Shown piece after piece: positions 7,170 through 14,248 of a stretch of 36,031 nt of DNA (within the stretch, counting starts at the first letter, position 1; each line of letters starts with the position of its first letter). The position numbers were made by a program, and so were the translations under genes. The DNA lies in the NCBI GenBank assembly GCA_038213835.1, contig JBBQSN010000006.1:1-36031 (forward strand). The letters run 5' to 3'. Origin of the DNA: JBBQSN01 sp038213835 (lineage in GTDB: Bacteria; Actinomycetota; Actinomycetes; Actinomycetales; CAWJMD01). The notes beneath the pieces were generated by a model. The model was not told the origin of the DNA. It was given only the letters and a program-made list of their open reading frames with translations, and did not search any database.

Positions 7170-7786
7170 GCGAACCGCTCCGGGTCGCCGGCCCCCACCC
7201 GGACGACCTCGGGGTAGCCGTTCGAGAAGTCGACCACCGTCGTGGGCTCGCTGCCGCACTCCCCCGAGTCGATGACGGCGTCGACCTGGTGGTCGAGGGT
7301 CTCCTTGATCGTCCAGCCGTCGGTCATCGGCTCCTCCTCGCCGGGCAGCAGCAACGTGCTCGACAGCAGCGGCTCCCCCAGCTCGGCCAGCAGCGCCCTG
7401 ACCACCGGGTGGTCGGGGATGCGCACGCCGACCGTCTTCTTCTTGGGGTGCATGAGCCGGCGCGGCACCTCCGAGGTCGCCGGGAGGATGAACGTGTAGC
7501 TGCCCGGCGTCGCCGCCTTCACCGCCCGGAACACCGAGTTGTCGATGTGCACCAGCTGCCCCATCTGCGCGAAGTCGCTGCAGATCAGCGTGAAGTGGTG
7601 CTTGTCGTCCAGCTGCCGGATCGCGACGATCCGGTCACGTCCCTCCTGGTTGCCCAGCGCGCAGCCCAGCGCGAAGACGGAGTCGGTCGGGTAGGCGACG
7701 AGCCCACCGTCGCGGATGACCTGGACCGCTTGCGCGATCGCCCGTGGTTGCGGGTCCACCGGGTGGACGTCGAGGTAGCGCGCCAT
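7166..7786 (-). CDS. YciO-type YrdC/Sua5 family protein
   Basis: A 206-residue YrdC-fold protein. It matches the E. coli YciO pattern along its whole length: an opening RYLDVHPVDPQPR, GGLVAYPTDSVFALGC, RIVAIRQLDDKHHFTLIC, TPGSYTFILPAT, the basic stretch HPKKKTVGVRIPDHP and the ending EPTTVVDFSNG. Sua5/TsaC relatives make threonylcarbamoyl-AMP for the tRNA t6A modification. YciO keeps the nucleotide-binding fold, but its cellular role is less clear, so an L-threonylcarbamoyladenylate synthase activity is possible rather than shown. The ATG 7786 lies six bases after TAGGGT, with no ribosome site: leaderless. It is coupled to the epimerase by a four-base overlap. Confidence 0.9.
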   Translation of the reverse strand: MARYLDVHPVDPQPRAIAQAVQVIRDGGLVAYPTDSVFALGCALGNQEGRDRIVAIRQLDDKHHFTLICSDFAQMGQLVHIDNSVFRAVKAATPGSYTFILPATSEVPRRLMHPKKKTVGVRIPDHPVVRALLAELGEPLLSSTLLLPGEEEPMTDGWTIKETLDHQVDAVIDSGECGSEPTTVVDFSNGYPEVVRVGAGDPERFA

Positions 7787-7792
7787 GGCGAG

Positions 7793-7798
7793 ACCCTA
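7793..7798 (-). promoter_or_regulatory. -10 box TAGGGT, leaderless start
   Basis: On the minus strand TAGGGT is followed by six bases and then the ATG at 7786, with no Shine-Dalgarno site. This spacing puts the transcription start at the start codon. Confidence 0.55.
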
Positions 7799-7836
7799 CG
7801 CGCGCGCAGGGGTCCTCGGCGCGCCTCACGTCGCCC

Positions 7837-8262
7837 TCAGTTCCGGTGTTCCTCGGACCTGGCCGCCGCTCGGCCCGTCCACCACAGCCAGAGCAGGCCC
7901 AGGACGGGCAGCACCAGCGGGACGTAGCCGTACCCGCGGCCGAAGCCGGACCACACGGTGGCGTCCGGGAAGTCGGCGGCGTCGACCAGGGTCAGGGTGC
8001 CGACCGCCAGCACGCCGACCAGCTCGAGCAGCACCGCACCCCAGGCGATCCGGCGGGAGGTCTCGGTGGAGCGGGCCAGCGAGACGGTCGCGACGAGGTA
8101 CACCAGGGCTGCCAGGGCCGAGAGCAGGTACGCGACCGGTGCCTCGTCCAGCTTGCTCACGACCTGGTAGCCGGCTCGCGCGGTGGCTGAGATCGCGAAC
8201 ACCCCGTAGATCGCGACCAGCACGCGTCCCGGCCCCTGGCTGGTCGATCTCCGCTCAGCCAC
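7837..8262 (-). CDS. Small four-helix membrane protein
   Basis: A 141-residue hydrophobic protein with four predicted membrane segments: about residues 13-33, 44-63, 72-92 and 108-128. The end is basic (RAAARSEEHRN). No catalytic motif is visible. Its start overlaps the end of the preceding membrane-protein gene by eight bases (8255-8262), so the two are probably co-translated and may form a complex. Function unknown. Confidence 0.8.
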   Translation of the reverse strand: MAERRSTSQGPGRVLVAIYGVFAISATARAGYQVVSKLDEAPVAYLLSALAALVYLVATVSLARSTETSRRIAWGAVLLELVGVLAVGTLTLVDAADFPDATVWSGFGRGYGYVPLVLPVLGLLWLWWTGRAAARSEEHRN

Positions 8263-8617
8263 GGCCGGCCCAGATCTGCACGAGGCGCAGCACCAGCACG
8301 ATCTCGGTGGCGGCCGCGATGGCGAACACCCCGTTGCCCCAGCGGCTCCGGTCCGCGATGCCCCACCCGACCCCCAGGACCAGCACGGCCAGCGCGGTCA
8401 GGTGGTAGCCGACGAACGTCACCGGGTCGACGTCCCGGTCGGTGGTGGCGAGCAGCACGCTGCCCATCACGGTCTGAAGCAGCAGCGCTCCCTCGAGCAG
8501 CGCCGCAGCGACCAGCTGGCCCGTGCTCGGACGCACCCCGCGCACCGCGGCGACGAGCGACCACACGGCCAGGCCTGCGGCTCCGGCGCAGAGCACGACG
8601 GCGACGGGGAGCAGCAC
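8255..8617 (-). CDS. Small four-helix membrane protein
   Basis: A 120-residue hydrophobic protein with about four membrane segments: 2-24, 36-57, 70-86 and 94-112. The opening MLLPVAVVLCAGAAGLAVWS could serve as an uncleaved signal anchor. It is the first gene of a two-gene unit with the membrane protein at 7837-8262. The start codon GTG 8617 lies seven bases after a TAGACT box and has no ribosome site. It is divergent from a histidine-phosphatase gene only 23 bp away. No family assigned. Confidence 0.78.
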   Translation of the reverse strand: MLLPVAVVLCAGAAGLAVWSLVAAVRGVRPSTGQLVAAALLEGALLLQTVMGSVLLATTDRDVDPVTFVGYHLTALAVLVLGVGWGIADRSRWGNGVFAIAAATEIVLVLRLVQIWAGRG

Positions 8618-8624
8618 GGCGGCG

Positions 8625-8634
8625 AGTCTACGGT
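8625..8634. promoter_or_regulatory. Overlapping divergent -10 boxes
   Basis: Within a 23-bp intergenic gap (8618-8640), TACGGT (8629-8634, plus strand) serves the gene starting at 8641. TAGACT (8630-8625, minus strand) serves the gene starting at 8617. They share the two bases at 8629-8630. Each box is six or seven bases from its start codon, so both transcripts should be leaderless, and each -35 region lies inside the other gene. Confidence 0.6.
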
Positions 8635-8640
8635 TGGACC

Positions 8641-9267
8641 ATGACCGCGCTCCCCGCCGCCTCGACCTGCAGCCCGCACGACCTCGTCCTGGTACGCCAC
8701 GGCCGCACCGAGTGGGCCCACACCGGCAAGCACACCGGCCTCACCGACGTCCCGCTCGACGACGTCGGTGAGCGACAAGGGGCCTCGATCGCCCGGATCC
8801 TGCAGGGCCGCTCGTTCGCGGCGGTGCTGAGCAGCCCGCTGCAGCGCGCCAGCCGCACGGCCGAGCTCGCCGGGCTCCACGTCACCGGCACCGACGACGA
8901 CCTGCGCGAGTGGGACTACGGCGGCTACGAGGGCCTCACCACGCCGCAGGTCCGGGAGCTGACGGGCACGCAGTGGACCGTGTTCGCCGACGGCGTCGTC
9001 CCCGGCCGGACCCCCGGCGAGTCCCTGGACGACGTGGCGGCCCGGTGCCGACGGGTGCTGGAGCAGATCGCGCCCTGGCGCGAGCAGGGGGATGTCGCGC
9101 TCGTGGCCCATGGCCACCTGCTGCGCGTGCTCGCCGCGGTCTACCTCGGCCTGCCGGCCGCGACCGGTGCGCACCTCGAGCTCGATGCCGGCTCGGTCTG
9201 CGAGCTGAGCGCGCGGCACGACGTGCCGACGATCCAGCGGTGGAACCTCACCGCTGAACCGGCCTGA
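8641..9267 (+). CDS. Histidine phosphatase family protein (phosphoglycerate-mutase-like)
   Basis: A 208-residue branch-1 histidine phosphatase. The phosphohistidine motif is LVRHGRTEW (residues 16-24). SSPLQRASRTAEL carries the second conserved Arg, REWDYGGYEGLT the acid region, and LVAHGHLLRVLA the second catalytic His. Members are acid phosphatases, sugar-phosphate phosphatases or cofactor-dependent mutases; the substrate cannot be told from sequence. The ATG lies six bases after TACGGT without a ribosome site, so the transcript is probably leaderless. The three-prime end faces the flavin-reductase-like gene with a 5-bp gap. Confidence 0.92.
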   Translation: MTALPAASTCSPHDLVLVRHGRTEWAHTGKHTGLTDVPLDDVGERQGASIARILQGRSFAAVLSSPLQRASRTAELAGLHVTGTDDDLREWDYGGYEGLTTPQVRELTGTQWTVFADGVVPGRTPGESLDDVAARCRRVLEQIAPWREQGDVALVAHGHLLRVLAAVYLGLPAATGAHLELDAGSVCELSARHDVPTIQRWNLTAEPA

Positions 9268-9272
9268 CGGGC

Positions 9273-9821
9273 TCAGCCGAGCGCCGGCAGGCCGTCGATC
9301 GAGGTGGCGTTCTTCTCGACCCAGTACCTCTCGTAGTAGCCGTCCTCGCGCCGCGACTGGGCCCGGTCGAGCAGGTCACGGTCGCCGACGTAGTCCATGA
9401 ACGGCACCGAGAAGCCGCACGAGTCGGCGATCCGGTCGCACTCCACCACGACGATCGCCCGCTGGCCCTTCTCCCGCTCCTTCGCGAACAGCGGTCGCAG
9501 CTGGTCGAACTCGGGGGTGTCGACGTGCAGCACCCGGCCGGTGCCCTGCAGCCGGACGATCTGGGGCGGACCCGCGAAGGCCGTGAACATCAGCGTGATC
9601 CGTCCGTTGTCGCGCAGGTGCGCGATGGTCTCGGCGCCGCTGCCGGTGTAGTCGAGGTACGCGACCGTGGTGGGACCGAGCACCACGAAGGTGCCCGCCA
9701 TGCCCTTGGGCGAGGCGTTGACGTGGCCGCCCTGCGACGGCGCCGTGGCGACGACGAACACCGGCTGGGCGAGCAGCCACTGGAGCAGCCGGCCCTCGAT
9801 CCTCTCGTAGAGCTTGCCCAC
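9273..9821 (-). CDS. Pyridoxamine 5'-phosphate oxidase-fold protein
   Basis: A 182-residue split-barrel flavin-binding protein of the PNPOx-like family. It opens with a helix, then VFVVATAPSQGGHVNASPKG, a typical FMN/F420-site strand-loop. FVVLGPTTVAYLDYTGSGAETIAHLRDNGRITLMF and VRLQGTGRVL form the barrel. The tail (GYYERYWVEKNATSIDGLPAL) is the usual ending of this subgroup, often annotated as pyridoxamine 5'-phosphate oxidase or general stress protein. The cofactor and substrate are unknown. The gene starts (GTG) four bases after the stop of pyruvate carboxylase, so the two share a transcript. Confidence 0.88.
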   Translation of the reverse strand: MGKLYERIEGRLLQWLLAQPVFVVATAPSQGGHVNASPKGMAGTFVVLGPTTVAYLDYTGSGAETIAHLRDNGRITLMFTAFAGPPQIVRLQGTGRVLHVDTPEFDQLRPLFAKEREKGQRAIVVVECDRIADSCGFSVPFMDYVGDRDLLDRAQSRREDGYYERYWVEKNATSIDGLPALG

Positions 9822-9825
9822 GCCT

Positions 9826-12800
9826 CTACTGCTCCACGACCAGGACGAGGTCGCCGCCCTCGACCTGTTGGACGCTGCCGAGCGCGAGCCGCGCCACGGT
9901 CCCGGCGACCGGTGTGGTGATGGCCGCCTCCATCTTCATCGCCTCGATCGTGGCGACGGTCTGACCGGCCTCGACCGTGTCGCCCTCGGCCACCTGCACC
10001 GAGACGACGCCCGCGAACGGCGCGGCCACCTGCCCCTGCACCGTCGGGTCGGCCTTCTCGGCGGCCTTGACGTCGACCTCCACGGACCGGTCGCGCACCT
10101 GCACCGGACGCAACTGGCCGTTGAGGAGACACAGCACAGAACGCATCCCGCGCTCGTCGACGTCGCCGACGGCCTCCAGCCCCGCGATCAGCTTGACGCC
10201 CTTGCCGAGGTCGACGACGTGCTCCTGGCCCTGCGTCAGGCCGTACAGGTAGTCGCGGGTGTCGAGCACCGAGACGTCACCGAACTGCTCCCGCACCTTG
10301 GCCAGCTCGCCCGTCGGCCCCGGGAACAGCAACTGGTTCAGCGCGTTCCGGCGCACCGGCCCCGGCTCGGCGAGGGCGGCAGCGTCCTGCTCCCCCACCT
10401 CCTCGACCTTGGGGCGGATCGTGCGACCCGCGAGGGCCTTGGTGCGGAACGGCTCCGGCCAGCCCCCGGGCGGGTCGCCGAGCTCGCCGCCGAGGAACCC
10501 GATCACCGAGTCGGGGATGTCGAAGTCCTTCGGCCGGTCGGCGAACTCGGCCGGGTCGGCGCCGACGGCCACCAGGTGCAGGGCGAGGTCGCCGACCACC
10601 TTGGACGACGGCGTGACCTTCACCAGCCGCCCCAGGATGCGGTCGGCCGCGGCGTAGGTGGCCTCGATCTGCTCGAACTTCTCGCCGAGACCCAGGGCGA
10701 TCGCCTGCTGGCGCAGGTTGGACAGCTGACCACCCGGGATCTCGTGGTCGTACACCCGACCTGTGGGGCTGGGCAGGCCCGACTCGAACGGCGCGTACAT
10801 CCGCCGGACGGCCTCCCAGTACGGCTCGAGGTCCATCACGGCACGCAGCGACAGGCCGGTGTCGCGCTCGGTGTGGGCGAGGGCGGCCACCAGGGCCGAG
10901 GCCGGGGGCTGCGACGTCGTGCCCGCCATCGGCGCGCTGGCGACGTCGACGGCGTCGACACCGGACTCGACCGCCGCGAGCAGGGTGGCCAGCTGGCCGC
11001 CCGCGGTGTCATGGGTGTGCAGGTGCACGGGAAGGTCGAACCGCTCGCGGAGCGCGGTCACGAGGGTGCGTGCCGCCTGGGGGCGCAGCAGACCGGCCAT
11101 GTCCTTGATCGCCAGCACGTGCGCCCCGGTCGCGACGATCTCGTCGGCCAGGCGCAGGTAGTACTCGAGGGTGTAGAGGTCCTCGGCGGGATCGGAGAGG
11201 TTGCCGGTGTAGCAGAGCGCCACCTCGGCCACCGTGGTGCCGGTCTCGAGCACGGCCTCGACGGCGGGTCGCATCTGGGCGACGTCGTTGAGGGCGTCGA
11301 ACACCCGGAACACGTCGATGCCGGTGGCCGCCGCCTCGGCGACGAAGGCGCTCGTCACCTCCGTGGGGTACGGCGTGTATCCGACGGTGTTGCGTCCGCG
11401 CAGGAGCATCTGCAGGCAGAGGTTGGGCATCGCCTCGCGCAGCCGTGCCAGCCGGTCCCACGGGTCCTCGCCGAGGAACCGCAGGGCGACGTCGTAGGTG
11501 GCTCCGCCCCAGCACTCCACGCTCAGCAGCTCGGGGGTCAGCCGGGCGACGGTGGGTGCGGGCGCCAGCAGGTCGCGGGTGCGCACCCTGGTGGCCAGCA
11601 GCGACTGGTGCGCGTCGCGGAACGTGGTGTCGGTGACCGCCACCGGCGTCTGCGCGCGCAGCGCCTCGGCGAAACCCCTCGGCCCCAGCGCGATCAGCTG
11701 CTGCCGGGAACCGTCGGGCGCTGGTGCGTCGAGGTCGCACGGGGGCAGCTTCTCGGCCGGGTCGACGCCGACCAGGCGTTCACCGTACGGCTTGTTGACC
11801 GTGGCGTCGGCGAGCCAGCGGAGCATCTTGGTGCCTCGGTCCGCCCCCACCCGCGCGGCCAGCAGGTGCGGGCGCTCGTCGATGAAGGACGTGGCGAGAT
11901 CACCTTCCACGAAGGCGGTCTCGGCCAGCACAGCCTGCAGGAAGGGGATGTTCGTGTGCACGCCCCGGATCCGGAACTCAGCCAGGGCGCGCTGGGCGCG
12001 ACGGACTGCGATGGGGAAGTCTCGCCCGCGGCAGGTGAGCTTGACCAGCATCGAGTCGAAGTGGGCCCCGATCTCGGCACCGGTGTCAGCCGTGCCGCCG
12101 TCGAGCCGCACCCCGGCGCCGCCCGCAGAGCGGTAGGCCGTGATCTTTCCGGTGTCTGGCCGGAAGCCGTTCGAGGGGTCCTCGGTCGTGATCCGGCACT
12201 GGAGCGCGGCGCCGTTGACGCGGATGTCCTCCTGCCGCAGGCCGAGGTCCGCGAGGGTCTCGCCCGAGGCGATCCGCATCTGGGCCGAGACCAGGTCGAC
12301 GTCGGTGACCTCCTCGGTCACGGTGTGCTCCACCTGGATCCGCGGGTTCATCTCGATGAAGACGTGCTGCCCCGCCCGCTCCCCCGCGGTCTCCACGAGG
12401 AACTCGACGGTGCCGGCGTTCACGTACCCCAGGGCTCGCGCGAAGACGACCGCGTCGGCGTGCAGCGCCTCGCGCAGGGTCGGGTCCAGATTCGGCGCGG
12501 GGGCGATCTCGACGACCTTCTGGTGCCGGCGCTGCACCGAGCAGTCGCGCTCGTACAGGTGCAGGGTCTCGCCCGAGGCGTCGGCCAGGATCTGGACCTC
12601 GACGTGCCGGGGACGCGCGACCGCCTGCTCGAGGAAGACGGTGGCGTCGCCGAACGCCCCCTCGGCCTCGCGCATCGCGGTCTCGAGCGCCTCCTTCAGG
12701 CCCTCGGGCCGCTCGACGCGGCGCATGCCGCGACCGCCGCCACCGGCGACCGCCTTGACGAAGATCGGGAACCCGACCGCCTCGGCGGCAGCGAGCAGCT

Positions 12801-13227
12801 CCTCGACGTCCGACGACGGGGCCGACGACCGCAGCACCGGGATCCCGGCCTCGCGAGCGGCGGCGAGCGCCTTGACCTTGTTGCCGGCCAGGCTGAGCAC
12901 GCCCGGCGGCGGCCCGATGAACGCGATGCCGGCGGCCTCGCACGCCTTCGCCAGCCTCGGGTTCTCGGACAGGAAGCCGTACCCCGGGTAGACGGCGTCG
13001 GCCCCGCACTCCAGCGCGACCCGGACGATCTCGTCGACGTCCAGGTAGGCGCGGACGGGGTGGCCCCGCTCGCCGATCAGGTAGGACTCGTCGGCCTTGA
13101 TCCGGTGCACCGCGTTGCGGTCCTCGTACGGGAACACCGCGACGGTGCGTGCGCCCAGCTCGACGGCTGCCCGGAACGCGCGGACGGCGATCTCGCCACG
13201 GTTGGCCACCAGCACCTTGCCGAACAC
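9826..13227 (-). CDS. pyc: Pyruvate carboxylase
   Basis: A 1133-residue single-chain biotin enzyme that carboxylates pyruvate to oxaloacetate, refilling the TCA cycle. Order of domains: biotin carboxylase (about 1-450; VLVANRGEIAVRAFRAA, ATP-grasp loop GGGGRGMR at 162-169, biotin-carboxylase EMNPRIQVEHTVTEE), carboxyltransferase (about 530-800; VTDTTFRDAHQSLLATR, HLHTHDTAGG metal ligands), the PYC tetramerisation region, and a C-terminal biotinyl domain with EAMKM, lysine K1098 being the biotin site. All key motifs are intact and the length is typical. The start is GTG 13227, five bases behind AGGAGG. Downstream, a flavin-fold gene follows after four bases. Promoter elements in the 124-bp divergent gap are not clear. 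Confidence 0.97.
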   Translation of the reverse strand: MFGKVLVANRGEIAVRAFRAAVELGARTVAVFPYEDRNAVHRIKADESYLIGERGHPVRAYLDVDEIVRVALECGADAVYPGYGFLSENPRLAKACEAAGIAFIGPPPGVLSLAGNKVKALAAAREAGIPVLRSSAPSSDVEELLAAAEAVGFPIFVKAVAGGGGRGMRRVERPEGLKEALETAMREAEGAFGDATVFLEQAVARPRHVEVQILADASGETLHLYERDCSVQRRHQKVVEIAPAPNLDPTLREALHADAVVFARALGYVNAGTVEFLVETAGERAGQHVFIEMNPRIQVEHTVTEEVTDVDLVSAQMRIASGETLADLGLRQEDIRVNGAALQCRITTEDPSNGFRPDTGKITAYRSAGGAGVRLDGGTADTGAEIGAHFDSMLVKLTCRGRDFPIAVRRAQRALAEFRIRGVHTNIPFLQAVLAETAFVEGDLATSFIDERPHLLAARVGADRGTKMLRWLADATVNKPYGERLVGVDPAEKLPPCDLDAPAPDGSRQQLIALGPRGFAEALRAQTPVAVTDTTFRDAHQSLLATRVRTRDLLAPAPTVARLTPELLSVECWGGATYDVALRFLGEDPWDRLARLREAMPNLCLQMLLRGRNTVGYTPYPTEVTSAFVAEAAATGIDVFRVFDALNDVAQMRPAVEAVLETGTTVAEVALCYTGNLSDPAEDLYTLEYYLRLADEIVATGAHVLAIKDMAGLLRPQAARTLVTALRERFDLPVHLHTHDTAGGQLATLLAAVESGVDAVDVASAPMAGTTSQPPASALVAALAHTERDTGLSLRAVMDLEPYWEAVRRMYAPFESGLPSPTGRVYDHEIPGGQLSNLRQQAIALGLGEKFEQIEATYAAADRILGRLVKVTPSSKVVGDLALHLVAVGADPAEFADRPKDFDIPDSVIGFLGGELGDPPGGWPEPFRTKALAGRTIRPKVEEVGEQDAAALAEPGPVRRNALNQLLFPGPTGELAKVREQFGDVSVLDTRDYLYGLTQGQEHVVDLGKGVKLIAGLEAVGDVDERGMRSVLCLLNGQLRPVQVRDRSVEVDVKAAEKADPTVQGQVAAPFAGVVSVQVAEGDTVEAGQTVATIEAMKMEAAITTPVAGTVARLALGSVQQVEGGDLVLVVEQ

Positions 13228-13339
13228 GTGCGCCTCCTGCAGGTCGGTATCCGAACGGGTCGAGACCTGCCGGAGCCTACCGAGGTGTCCACGACGTGGT
13301 CATGGCGTCCCGACCGGTGGGCATCCCCTGGTGCCGACG

Positions 13340-13345
13340 TAGGGT
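13340..13345 (+). promoter_or_regulatory. -10 box TAGGGT, leaderless start
   Basis: TAGGGT ends six bases before ATG 13352. GGGAG directly touches the ATG and is too close to act as a ribosome site, so a leaderless transcript is the better reading. Confidence 0.5.
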
Positions 13346-13351
13346 CGGGAG

Positions 13352-14248
13352 ATGGCCAGGAGCACTGCGACCACCACGAAGGTCGACCGGGACGGGCTCG
13401 TCGAGTTCGCCGGCGGTCGACACCACCTCGTCCTGATCACCACGCGCGGTGACGGCAGCCCGCAGGCGTCGCCGGTGAGCGGTGGGGTCGACGAGCACGG
13501 CCGGTTCGTCATCTCGACCTACCCCGAGCGGGCCAAGGCGGTGAACGTCCGCCGCACCGGGAGGGCGTCGGTGCTCGTGCTGTCGGACGAGTTCGACGGC
13601 GCCTGGGTGCAGGTCGACGGCGACGCGGAGGTGATCGACCTGCCCGAGGCGCTCGAGCCGCTGGTCGACTACTACCGCAGCATCAGCGGCGAGCACCCGG
13701 ACTGGGACGAGTACCGCGCGGCCATGTCCGTCCAGGGCAAGAGCCTGATCCGCGTGACCCCCACGCGGTGGAGCCCGGTGGCCACCGGCGGCTTCCCGCC
13801 CGGCTCGCCGACCGGTAGGGCCGGTCCGCGACCGGACAGGGACCGGCGGCCGTCAGGGGCGGACGGGGTGGTCCGGGGTGGCGGGGTCGCCGGGCTCGCG
13901 CCTGCTCGCGGCCAGCTTGCCGGTCGCGCCCTTGGCCGCAGACTGGGCCTTGCCGACCTGGCCGGCGTACTTGCCCTTGGTCTTGCGGTCGACCACGTCG
14001 CCCGCCTTGTCGACCGCGCGGCCCACCTTGTCGCCGTGCTGGTCGGCCAGACCGGCCGCCTTGTCCTTGGCCTGCTCCATGGCCTTCCTGGCCTTGTCGG
14101 CGAAGCTCATCGTCGTTCCTCCTCGGTCGGGGTCCCCACCGTGCCACCTGCGCGGTGGCCCGTCACCTCGGCAACGTGCGAGCGCCGCCCTGCGTGCCCT
14201 GGACGACGCACGACGGTACGACCCGGGGCTGACCCAGGGCTGACCTAG
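13352..14248 (+). CDS. PPOX-class (F420-type) oxidoreductase, open frame runs past its domain
   Basis: The first about 153 residues form a complete split-barrel PPOX protein of the kind called F420-dependent (Rv1155-like): HHLVLITTRGDGSPQASPVS, FVISTYPERAKAVNVRRTG, WVQVDGDAEVIDLP, YYRSISGEHPDWDEYRAAM and the usual closing TRWSPVATGGFPPG. The family is normally 130-150 residues. Here the frame continues for another 145 codons to 14248, lying antisense over the antitoxin gene at 13853-14110 and using codons rare in this genome (AGG, AGA, CTT). A TAG at 13816-13818, one frame away, and a hairpin at 13821-13835 mark the expected end. Either the native stop was lost by a frameshift or the sequence has an indel. 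The real product probably ends near 13818. Confidence 0.8.
   Translation: MARSTATTTKVDRDGLVEFAGGRHHLVLITTRGDGSPQASPVSGGVDEHGRFVISTYPERAKAVNVRRTGRASVLVLSDEFDGAWVQVDGDAEVIDLPEALEPLVDYYRSISGEHPDWDEYRAAMSVQGKSLIRVTPTRWSPVATGGFPPGSPTGRAGPRPDRDRRPSGADGVVRGGGVAGLAPARGQLAGRALGRRLGLADLAGVLALGLAVDHVARLVDRAAHLVAVLVGQTGRLVLGLLHGLPGLVGEAHRRSSSVGVPTVPPARWPVTSATCERRPACPGRRTTVRPGADPGLT
13821..13835. terminator. Short hairpin at the expected end of the PPOX gene
   Basis: CCGGTC (13821-13826) and GACCGG (13830-13835) form a perfect six-base stem with a three-base loop. It stands between the convergent PPOX domain and the antitoxin stop (13853). It is weak alone, but the position fits transcription ending here. 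Confidence 0.35.
13853..14110 (-). CDS. MT0933-type antitoxin family protein
   Basis: An 85-residue, Lys/Ala/Asp-rich protein. It opens MSFADKARKAMEQAKDKAAG and continues with repeated amphipathic helix units ending in KTKGKYAGQVGKAQSAAK. This is the pattern of the MT0933-like antitoxin family (PF14013), similar to M. tuberculosis Rv0909. The ATG 14110 is chosen because AGGAGG lies just upstream at good spacing. No toxin gene is adjacent: upstream is a glutamate-cysteine ligase family gene ending at 14245 and downstream the convergent PPOX gene. It may be an orphan, or a stress protein with a CsbD-like composition. It is overlapped on the other strand by the runaway PPOX frame. Confidence 0.8.
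   Translation of the reverse strand: MSFADKARKAMEQAKDKAAGLADQHGDKVGRAVDKAGDVVDRKTKGKYAGQVGKAQSAAKGATGKLAASRREPGDPATPDHPVRP

Noticed and set aside
9814..13452. A 1212-codon open frame on the plus strand opposite pyc
   Set aside because: It is fully antisense to an intact pyruvate carboxylase, has no recognisable motif, is full of Arg/Gly/His/Val as expected of a GC-rich complementary frame.
14221..14248. Tandem GGGCTGACC units
   Set aside because: Only two copies, at a gene end; too short to call a repeat element.
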